The position numbers and the translations under genes are program-made. Positions 8,656 through 15,512 of a stretch of 41,946 bases of DNA are shown piece after piece. Origin of the DNA: Gammaproteobacteria bacterium (lineage in GTDB: Bacteria > Pseudomonadota > Gammaproteobacteria > UBA1113); the NCBI GenBank assembly GCA_021773305.1, contig JAJFKH010000076.1, forward strand, positions 1-41,946, given 5' to 3'. Each line of letters opens with the position of its first letter. Position 1 is the first letter of the stretch. The notes below the pieces were generated by a model. It was not told the DNA's origin. It did not search any database and saw only the letters and a program-made list of their open reading frames with translations.

Positions 8656-9969
8656 ATGGAATGTACAGATGCGAGTTCTTTAGGAAGTGTTTTAATTGTT
8701 GACGATGAAAAAAATGTACTGTCGTCTCTGATGCGTCTTCTTAGACCCCTTGGGTGCAAAACACATACAGCAATGAATGGCATAGAAGGTTTGTCTGTTC
8801 TTGAGGAAGAAAAAATCGATGTTATTATTTCTGATATGCGGATGCCAGAAATGGACGGCGCAGTATTTTTAGAGCGAGCCGCACATCTTTTCCCTGAGAC
8901 AATTCGTTTTCTTTTAACGGGCTATGCTGATATGGAATCTACCATCGCAGCCATTAATAAGGGCCGCATTCATAATTATATTAGCAAACCTTGGGATGAT
9001 GATCAGATAAAATTATTAGTGACAGAAGCATTGGAAAAGAAAAAATTGATAGAAGAAAATGCTCGGCTAAATGAATTAACCAAAAATCAAAATATTCAGT
9101 TAAAAGAATTGAATGAATCACTGGAAGTGAAGGTGGCGGAGCGGACAAAGGAATTATCTGAGACTTTAGAGAAATTGGAATCAGCCCACACAGAATTGCA
9201 AGACAGCTATTATGCTGCCATCCCCGTATTTGCAAGCTTGATTGAGCTAAGAGAAGGGGAGTTTTCAGGACACTGCCGTCGAGTTGCAGAGCAAGCCAAG
9301 GCTTTTTGCACCCATTTAGAGCTTGACGACGATGAAATCAGAGATATTAATTTTGCAGCATTGCTGCATAACGTGGGTAAACTTGCATTGCCTGACAATT
9401 TGATCAATAAACCCTATGTTGATTTACAGTTCCATGAAAAAGAAAAGTTAAACAACCATCCTGTTATTGGTGAAACGGCATTGCTGTCTTTAGATAAGTT
9501 AAAAAATACGGGAAAAATTATTCGCCATCAACATGAGCATGTTTCTGGCAAAGGCTTTCCTGATAAACTTTCAGGCAATGAAATACCCCTAGGCTCTCGT
9601 ATCTTATCCATTCTCGTTGATTATGATGAGCTTCAATTGGGTCTCATTGAACAGAAAAAATATCAACCTAATATGGCAAAGAGTTACTTAAAAGCAAAAT
9701 CAAAAGTTAATTATGATAAAGATCTTGTGGAAAAATTTATTGACTTTATTGAGAAATTTGACTCTGATGCAAGCTTAACAGAGGAAACGAAAATTCGCTC
9801 TTCTGATCTGAAAGAAGGTATGGTGTTATCTCGTGATCTGGTCACAGAAGATGGAATGTTGTTGCTGACAAAAGGTAAGCAACTGGATGCATCAATGATT
9901 GAAAGGGTCGCTAAAATTGATAGAGATTATGAAGAGTATCTGAAAATTTTTGTGATCAATAATTCGTAG
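8656..9969 (+). CDS. Response regulator with degenerate HD-GYP domain (HnoD-like)
   Basis: A 437-residue protein: receiver (D60 in IISDMRMPEMDG, K111 in ISKPWDDDQ), coiled coil (125-185), HD-GYP-related domain (about 188-345) and a C-terminal extension with LKEGMVLSRDLVTEDGMLLL. Active HD-GYP enzymes hydrolyse cyclic di-GMP. Here the HD pair is H238-N239, the HHE motif is Q292-H293-E294, the following DG is S297-G298, and GYP is G300-F301-P302; H206, H268 and D322 remain. At least three metal ligands are therefore changed and catalysis is unlikely. Shewanella HnoD, a degenerate HD-GYP regulator, acts allosterically on the EAL protein HnoB in the H-NOX pathway; no EAL or GGDEF gene is present here. 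Start supported by AAGGAGCG. The end overlaps mvaD by 14 bp, convergent. Confidence 0.88.
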   Translation: MECTDASSLGSVLIVDDEKNVLSSLMRLLRPLGCKTHTAMNGIEGLSVLEEEKIDVIISDMRMPEMDGAVFLERAAHLFPETIRFLLTGYADMESTIAAINKGRIHNYISKPWDDDQIKLLVTEALEKKKLIEENARLNELTKNQNIQLKELNESLEVKVAERTKELSETLEKLESAHTELQDSYYAAIPVFASLIELREGEFSGHCRRVAEQAKAFCTHLELDDDEIRDINFAALLHNVGKLALPDNLINKPYVDLQFHEKEKLNNHPVIGETALLSLDKLKNTGKIIRHQHEHVSGKGFPDKLSGNEIPLGSRILSILVDYDELQLGLIEQKKYQPNMAKSYLKAKSKVNYDKDLVEKFIDFIEKFDSDASLTEETKIRSSDLKEGMVLSRDLVTEDGMLLLTKGKQLDASMIERVAKIDRDYEEYLKIFVINNS

Positions 9970-10957
9970 AGAAGGGTTGGATTATATCGCTACAAGAAAA
10001 GTTTTCTGCTACGGTTTTTTTATCTTTTTCAAGAAAGAGTAGTTTTATATTAGGCCCTGCATCTTGGGTATAATAAACATCAAGCCCTTTTTTTCGAATA
10101 GCCCATATTTTTTGTATAATTTCTATAGTTTGTGGAAGGTGGTAAGATATTGATGGCCAGCTTGCCATGAGAGTGGCATGCATGGCATTGGCATTTTGTT
10201 CACTGTGTCGGCCTAATTCCAAAAAGTTTTTTTCATGAATAGCTTTTTTTATGGCTTTAAGATCCTGCTCTACTTGCTTGGGCCAGGCTTGATAGAGCGT
10301 GGATGTTTCCAAAGTTTGTGCCATGGCTTCTCTAGAGCTATAAGGTTTTTTTTGACTGGATATGGTGACAATACCAATACAGAGTTGGGGCCAGGTGGTT
10401 TTCAGAGGTTCTCCATGGCTATCCATTCCCAAGGGATCCGAGCCTTGATGCCATTCAACAAAGCCATTCCATAGGGATCGACAAGCACTACCACTCCCCA
10501 ATCTTGCTAAAATAGATAATTGCTTCTGGGGTAATTGCCAGTCATAGAGTTGATTAAGTGCTTTGGTCAGTGCCCCAAAGCCGCTGGCAGAAGAGGCAAA
10601 TCCTGCCGCCACAGGAATATTATTACAGGTTGTAATAGTTAATCTAGGTGATGTAGGGGCACGAAATAGATCTAAGTAGTGAATTAAATTTTTCCCGAAT
10701 GTTGTGTCATTTTTGATTTTCTCACCGTCTACGATAATAGTATCTTCTTTAGCATCTTGTATGTTGATTTGCGTTTCGGATCCCTTCGGGTTGAGAGAGA
10801 CGGAAAGACTTCCTGTCATTGGAAGATTTAGTACAGGATCTCGTTTTCCCCAGTATTTGCATAAAGCAATATTACTGGGAGCAAATGCTTTAGCTTTGTC
10901 TTTTTTAGGCAACATTGGTGAGCCGATAATCTTTTCAATAACCGCAGTCTTATTCAT
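9956..10957 (-). CDS. mvaD: Diphosphomevalonate decarboxylase
   Basis: The last enzyme of the mevalonate pathway: ATP-dependent decarboxylation of mevalonate 5-diphosphate to isopentenyl diphosphate. From the ATG at 10957 it has 333 residues. Family motifs are NIALCKYWGKRDPVLNLP (29-46), the phosphate loop AAGFASSASGFG (117-128), GSGSACRSLWNGFVEW with R160, and the catalytic Asp D299 in YYTQDAGPN. The ATG overlaps the stop of the upstream kinase gene and has AAGG about 11 nt before it; a GTG at 10969 would add four residues. It is the last gene of the mevA-type operon and converges on the HD-GYP gene. Confidence 0.95.
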   Translation of the reverse strand: MNKTAVIEKIIGSPMLPKKDKAKAFAPSNIALCKYWGKRDPVLNLPMTGSLSVSLNPKGSETQINIQDAKEDTIIVDGEKIKNDTTFGKNLIHYLDLFRAPTSPRLTITTCNNIPVAAGFASSASGFGALTKALNQLYDWQLPQKQLSILARLGSGSACRSLWNGFVEWHQGSDPLGMDSHGEPLKTTWPQLCIGIVTISSQKKPYSSREAMAQTLETSTLYQAWPKQVEQDLKAIKKAIHEKNFLELGRHSEQNANAMHATLMASWPSISYHLPQTIEIIQKIWAIRKKGLDVYYTQDAGPNIKLLFLEKDKKTVAENFSCSDIIQPFSTNY

Positions 10958-11885
10958 AGCCCGAGACACCTTGGGTTGAAAGTGTGATGGAAAGTTGCTT
11001 GGTTTTTGTTGTGGAGAAAGCGTCTTCTGGTAATGTTCCTAAGGCGACCATGCAATCGCCTAACCCGGAGCCAGAAATTTTTGCAGCTAAAACATCAGGG
11101 TATTCTTCTATTGCCATAATTAATGCTCTTAAATCCTCTGTGCAAACACCCAGGGCCGTTTGTAACCCTTGGTAGTTTTTCATAGCCATGATTAATGTTC
11201 CAGTATTTTGTTTTTTAATCGCGTCTATGGCTAGCTTGCTGCATTCTCCCATAGCTTGATAAAGGGATTGATAATAAGAGGGTGCTTTCTTTTCACGCGT
11301 GTTAACAAATTTAATCACTTCTGTGGTAGGCGTTTTGTAACCACTGTAGACAAGGCTTAAAGGAAGGTCGAGTGTTAACGATTCAATTTTTTGGGGTTGG
11401 GTTTGATAAGATAGTACGCCGCCAAAAATACTGGCCGCTAGATCCGCCCCGGAGCCGACCTTTTGGATATCCTGTACAATGGCTAGAGATTTTTCAAAGA
11501 GTTCGTTTGCATTCAGTTGTTGTTCTGTAAAATCAGATAATATTTTTGTCATTGCTGCGGTGACGGCGGCAGATGATCCTAGCCCCCATTGGGGAGAGAA
11601 TTGACTGTGGATCTTTATGGTAATCCCTTGTTTTATATTAAATGCAGTAATTGCTGCAAGCACAAATTGAAACGGTGGTTCGATTATCATCTGCTTAACA
11701 TCACAGCTGTATTCACCCAATCTATCAGAGATAATTTTTATTAAAGAATCTTCTCTTGGTGTTAATTCGATCTCAATCCAACTATCGATGGCACAAACAA
11801 CGGCAGGGTGACCATGAAGTACCGCATGTTCTCCAAATAGCATGATAGAGCCAGGGGCTTTTACTTTAAGTGATTTGTAGGCCAA
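10950..11885 (-). CDS. mvaK2: Phosphomevalonate kinase (GHMP kinase)
   Basis: A 311-residue GHMP-family kinase, third gene of the mevalonate operon. Visible motifs are KAPGSIMLFGEHAVLHG (9-25), the ATP loop PQWGLGSSAAV (98-108), VGSGADLAASIFGG with likely catalytic D148, and a C-terminal KISGSGLGDCMVAL. The QWGLGSS form, the GSGAD...GG segment and the GDC ending are typical of phosphomevalonate kinase, whereas the GEHAV N-terminus recalls mevalonate kinase (bacterial MvaK2 usually has GEY). By motif and by elimination, I assign conversion of 5-phosphomevalonate to the diphosphate; a second mevalonate-kinase-like specificity is the alternative. It overlaps both neighbours by about 20 and 8-20 bp. 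Confidence 0.8.
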   Translation of the reverse strand: MAYKSLKVKAPGSIMLFGEHAVLHGHPAVVCAIDSWIEIELTPREDSLIKIISDRLGEYSCDVKQMIIEPPFQFVLAAITAFNIKQGITIKIHSQFSPQWGLGSSAAVTAAMTKILSDFTEQQLNANELFEKSLAIVQDIQKVGSGADLAASIFGGVLSYQTQPQKIESLTLDLPLSLVYSGYKTPTTEVIKFVNTREKKAPSYYQSLYQAMGECSKLAIDAIKKQNTGTLIMAMKNYQGLQTALGVCTEDLRALIMAIEEYPDVLAAKISGSGLGDCMVALGTLPEDAFSTTKTKQLSITLSTQGVSGYE

Positions 11886-12867
11886 CAGAGTCCCCTTCTA
11901 TTGCTTCGCATTGATAATTAAAGGATTGACAAAGTTCTGATGGTGATTCTTTCATCGCAATGAGTACGATTCCAGCTTGGGAACCGCGGCAGGCTCCAGC
12001 GCCACAAATTTTTGCAGTACCACCGTTATTTTCAATTGTCGCAATAAATTGTTGTACAGAATGAGGTACCACATCGATATGTGTTAAGAGCTTATGGTTT
12101 TCTTGAATGGCTTTTTGGAAAAGAGGGAAATTTTTGTTTACGATAGCGTTATCAATGGAGTTGGTCACTGCTTCAAAATCATTTAGCAATCTCGTATTTT
12201 CAAGTTTTTTGCGGCAGTGTTCAATGCACTCTCCGCTGGTGGATTCAGGTTTTCCTGTATTGACCACATAGAGCGTAAATTCTGGTAATGTGCTAGCCTG
12301 ACTTTCTCCCTGTTGATAGCGAATACAACCACCCTCTAGGGAAATTTGTAAGTCAATACCGCTGGACTTTCCATGCTGTAAATTTTCAGTTTCAAGTGCT
12401 AATTTAATATAATTTTTTTTATCTAAATTTAAATTATGAAAATGACTAATGGCATGAATAACACTGAGTGTTGATGCAGCGGACGATCCCATGCCGCAGC
12501 CAATGGGAATAGTTGATTCGGTTTCTAAATGAAGTCCTCTATCATTTATTTGCAGCTTTTCTAGTAGGGTAGAAAAAGCATACTGAGATAACTCAAAAGG
12601 ACGTTTGATCACATCACGGATACTAAACTGTCCCTCTTGGAATTTTTTGTAGTCTGTTTTTAATCGTGATTTGAGTTTTTTTAAGGCATTCACTGTCATG
12701 GATTTATGATAACTTAAGTCCATGAGGTTAAATAAAATCTGTTCTGAATGATGTTGTTTGACTGTGGTTTTTGCATAGCGATTGACAGCCATGGCAATCG
12801 CGGGTGCACCGTAAACCACCGCATGTTCACCGGTCAAGATAATTTTTCCTGGTGCGGAGGCTTGCAT
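11866..12867 (-). CDS. mvaK1: Mevalonate kinase
   Basis: A 333-residue GHMP kinase phosphorylating mevalonate at the 5-hydroxyl. Motif 1 is SAPGKIILTGEHAVVYGAPA (4-23), motif 2 is TIPIGCGMGSSAAST (119-133), the catalytic Asp is D172 in HGKSSGIDLQISLEGG, and motif 3 is KICGAGACRGSQAG near residue 290. These match the classic mevalonate kinase pattern better than the neighbouring kinase does. Its ATG follows the stop of the HMG-CoA reductase gene with no gap (TAAATG), so translation is probably coupled. It overlaps the following kinase gene by 20 bp. Confidence 0.92.
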   Translation of the reverse strand: MQASAPGKIILTGEHAVVYGAPAIAMAVNRYAKTTVKQHHSEQILFNLMDLSYHKSMTVNALKKLKSRLKTDYKKFQEGQFSIRDVIKRPFELSQYAFSTLLEKLQINDRGLHLETESTIPIGCGMGSSAASTLSVIHAISHFHNLNLDKKNYIKLALETENLQHGKSSGIDLQISLEGGCIRYQQGESQASTLPEFTLYVVNTGKPESTSGECIEHCRKKLENTRLLNDFEAVTNSIDNAIVNKNFPLFQKAIQENHKLLTHIDVVPHSVQQFIATIENNGGTAKICGAGACRGSQAGIVLIAMKESPSELCQSFNYQCEAIEGDSVGLQIT

Positions 12868-13917
12868 TTAGAGAGCCTTGTCTGGAGTAGGTTGTCGTTC
12901 CATGGCAACGTGACAACGCATGAGTTCTCCGGGATTGGTTTGGGCTGCAAGTAATGAAAGTTCTCCACAGAGGACGGTGCTTGCGGCGATGATAGCTAAG
13001 CGCCGAGCATTCATGCCGATAGAATTAGGTTCTAGGCATCCCATCAGGTTAAAATTTTGTTTTACAAAATCATATTCTTTTCCAGAGCCTGTGGTACCAA
13101 GAATTAAATTAGGTAGGGTTGCTGAAAAATATAAGTCATCTCCCTGGGTTTCTGCATGGACAAATCCTTGGGAGCCTTCGATGATATTTGCAGCATCTTG
13201 TCCGGTAGCCAAATAAAATCCCAGTAACATATTTGCAAAGTGAGCATTGGCACTGCGGATAGTGCCTGCGGCCATGGTGCCGATTAAATTCTTTTTGATA
13301 TTAAGATCAACGATTTTTTCCGGCGAGGTTTTGAGTACGGTGCGGCAAACTTCTCTAGGAATGGTGATTTCTGTTACCACATATTTCCCGCGACCTAAGA
13401 TACCGTTGACAGCAGATGCTTTTTTATCGGTGCAGTAATTTCCAGATATGGAAACATAGGTCAGCTCAGAGTAGTGTCTTAATAGCCAAGCCATTAAGCT
13501 ATCGGCGGCTTTGGTTACCATATTATGCCCGGCAGCATCGCCGGTGAAAAACTCGAAACGCAAAAAGAGGAGGTTACCAATCACTTGATGATGGATCTCT
13601 TGTAACCGAGCGAAGCGGCTGGATTGTTTCACCACTTCTTTGACTTCGAGATCTCGGTTTTTGAGGCTGATTAATGTTTCATGGCAAACTTGCGCATTGG
13701 GGGCTTGGAGTACAATGGAGCGGGTCATTTTTTCATCAATAATAGTGGCTCGGATCCCGCCACTGAGCCGTGATATTTTCGCTCCTCGATTAGTGGAGGG
13801 CCAAAGGGGAGACTCATAGGTGGCCAGAGGTACAGAAATATCATCGTTGACTTCTGCACCAATGATTTTGATGGGGCCGATGACTTGCATGGGGATATTG
13901 GCATGCTGCTGACTCAT
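12868..13917 (-). CDS. mvaA: Hydroxymethylglutaryl-CoA reductase
   Basis: The rate-setting enzyme of the mevalonate pathway, reducing HMG-CoA to mevalonate with NAD(P)H. Counting from the ATG at 13917, catalytic residues are E35 (PLATYESPLW), K166 (GNYCTDKKASA), D241 (TGQDAAN) and H336 (GELMRCHVAMER). The NAD(P)H motif reads GDAAGHNMV rather than the usual DAMGMN. Motif style and the C-terminal His segment point to class I. At 349 residues it is short for the family. The ATG at 13917 has GGAGAG about 9 nt upstream; an ATG at 13971 would add 18 residues but has AAAGG directly against it. It is the first gene of the operon and divergent from idi. Confidence 0.94.
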   Translation of the reverse strand: MSQQHANIPMQVIGPIKIIGAEVNDDISVPLATYESPLWPSTNRGAKISRLSGGIRATIIDEKMTRSIVLQAPNAQVCHETLISLKNRDLEVKEVVKQSSRFARLQEIHHQVIGNLLFLRFEFFTGDAAGHNMVTKAADSLMAWLLRHYSELTYVSISGNYCTDKKASAVNGILGRGKYVVTEITIPREVCRTVLKTSPEKIVDLNIKKNLIGTMAAGTIRSANAHFANMLLGFYLATGQDAANIIEGSQGFVHAETQGDDLYFSATLPNLILGTTGSGKEYDFVKQNFNLMGCLEPNSIGMNARRLAIIAASTVLCGELSLLAAQTNPGELMRCHVAMERQPTPDKAL

Positions 13918-14012
13918 AGGTGATCGCTCTCCCAAAGGGTGATTGTCAAAAAATTTTGCATATTGTATCATCCTTTGGCAGAAAAGATAAAAGAAATTTA
14001 AGTGGGTGAGAG

Positions 14013-14549
14013 ATGGTGCTAAAAGATGAAATGATGGTGTTGGTGGATGAAAATGACCAGCCTGTGGGGAGGGAAGAAAAGATGAAGACCCACGAGCTAG
14101 GATTGTTGCATAGAGCTTTTTCTGTTTGTATTTTTCGTGGGCAAGGGGATGATATGGAGTTTTTGTTGCAGCGACGCCAAGATGATAAATACCATTGTGG
14201 TGGTCTTTGGACGAATACTTGTTGCAGCCATCCCCGAGCAGATGAAGCTGTGCTTGATGCAGGATCGAGGAGATTAGCAGAAGAAATGGGATTTTCGGTG
14301 CAGTTAGAAGACGTAGGAACTTTTATTTACAAAGCGGCATTTACCAATGGGTTGATCGAACATGAGTTGGATCATGTTTTACTCGGCACCACAGAAAAAG
14401 AAACCTTCAATTATAATTCTGAGGAAGTTGCAGAGGTTAAGTGGCTGAATGTAAAAAATTTATTTGACGATCTTGAGAAAAACCCAAATCATTATACCCC
14501 TTGGTTTCTACCAGCATTAGAGATAGCGTGGAAGGCAGTATTGGCTTAA
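14013..14549 (+). CDS. idi: Isopentenyl-diphosphate delta-isomerase, type 1
   Basis: A 178-residue Nudix-fold enzyme interconverting isopentenyl and dimethylallyl diphosphate, needed with the mevalonate route because that route yields only isopentenyl diphosphate. The active-site cysteine is C71 in GLWTNTCCSHPR and the acidic pair is E116 and E118 in LIEHELDHVL; the Nudix-like helix is SRRLAEEMGF. It starts at an ATG preceded by GGTGAG. It is divergent from the mevalonate operon, sharing about 95 bp of promoter space with mvaA. Its 3' end overlaps the convergent fpr gene by 4 bp. Confidence 0.96.
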   Translation: MVLKDEMMVLVDENDQPVGREEKMKTHELGLLHRAFSVCIFRGQGDDMEFLLQRRQDDKYHCGGLWTNTCCSHPRADEAVLDAGSRRLAEEMGFSVQLEDVGTFIYKAAFTNGLIEHELDHVLLGTTEKETFNYNSEEVAEVKWLNVKNLFDDLEKNPNHYTPWFLPALEIAWKAVLA

Positions 14550-15277
14550 GAAACGTATTTTTCTCGGCGCACCTGCTGAATGGGAAACTCGAATTCTTTC
14601 GTCAGTACCACGGCTTCATCAATCATATTTGGATTGCCACACAGATAGATAATGTCTTTTTTTGGATCTAAATGGAGTTCTTTTAAGCCGCTTTGAACAT
14701 AACCTTTCTTTTCGTGGGGCTTGGGTTCTGTGAGTGCTTCCCGGCTCAAATGCAGGTGAAAATTAAAATTGGAATGTTGTTGAGCAAACTCAAGGAATTC
14801 ATCCTCATAGAGGGCATCTTCTCGGGTTCGAACACCTAAGAGTAGCTCTACGGTGAGATCGGGATTGGCGGTTAAGCGTTGGCTCAATTCAGGCAGCATG
14901 GAGCGATAAGGTGTGACCCCAGTGCCTGTTGCTGCTAAGAGGTAGCGTTGGGGCATTTCATCTCGAAGAATCAGGCGTCCGTAGGGGCCACTTACATTGA
15001 TGGTGTCTTCTTCTTTCAAATTAAAGAGAAATTGTGATGCAGCACCTTCTGGAACAAAAGAGAGGGAAAATTCAATCAAATCACTTTTTCCAGGTACCGT
15101 TGCCACGCTATAGCTTCTGCGTAATAATTTATCTTCCCACTCAAAATGTATGCTTATAAATTGCCCAGGAATGAAGTTAAAGTCTTCTTGATCGACTTTT
15201 TCGAAGGCTAAATGTTTAACCTCGGAAGTGAGCATTTTTGCCCAGCGAAACCGTAATGGGAATGTTTTGATTGCCAT
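14546..15277 (-). CDS. fpr: Ferredoxin--NADP(+) reductase
   Basis: A 243-residue flavoprotein moving electrons between NADPH and ferredoxin or flavodoxin in the cytoplasm. FAD-binding RRSYSVAT lies at residues 53-60 and GPYGRL follows. The NADP domain has LLAATGTGVTPYRSM, LLLGVRTREDALY and IYLCGNPNMIDE. The size and lack of extra domains match the bacterial Fpr type. The C-terminus ends in REKYVS, close to the aromatic-containing tail of Fpr. It is a single gene in its direction and converges on idi. Confidence 0.92.
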   Translation of the reverse strand: MAIKTFPLRFRWAKMLTSEVKHLAFEKVDQEDFNFIPGQFISIHFEWEDKLLRRSYSVATVPGKSDLIEFSLSFVPEGAASQFLFNLKEEDTINVSGPYGRLILRDEMPQRYLLAATGTGVTPYRSMLPELSQRLTANPDLTVELLLGVRTREDALYEDEFLEFAQQHSNFNFHLHLSREALTEPKPHEKKGYVQSGLKELHLDPKKDIIYLCGNPNMIDEAVVLTKEFEFPIQQVRREKYVS

Positions 15278-15440
15278 GATGTTATTGCCTCGTTTTGTCG
15301 AAGCAATTGTACAGTAAATGGTTTTTCTTTGCCAAGTATACCCATAGCGGATGATTTTTCGATTTTCATCTAGTACTTCACCTAATATGCAGTGCTTGGC
15401 GCATCGGCTTGAGGGGAGAGGGTTGGAGCTAGCTATTGGA

Positions 15441-15473
15441 TGTAATATTACCTTAATATTTTTTAGGTAAGAT
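15441..15473 (+). promoter_or_regulatory. PmrA-like tandem site with -10 box upstream of the YopJ-like gene
   Basis: Two 9-bp half-sites in direct repeat, TGTAATATT (15441-15449) and CTTAATATT (15452-15460), are separated by 2 bp (AC). The second equals the consensus cTTAATatT published for the response regulator PmrA of Legionella pneumophila and Coxiella burnetii, which controls Dot/Icm genes and effectors; the first matches 7 of 9. A -10-like TAAGAT (15468-15473) follows after 7 nt. Transcription would begin about 30 nt before the TTG start of the next gene. No pmrA gene is in the window, so regulation is inferred from the site alone. Confidence 0.65.
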
Positions 15474-15512
15474 GGGATCTCATAACAAATTCTTAAAATT
15501 ATAGAGGTTTCC

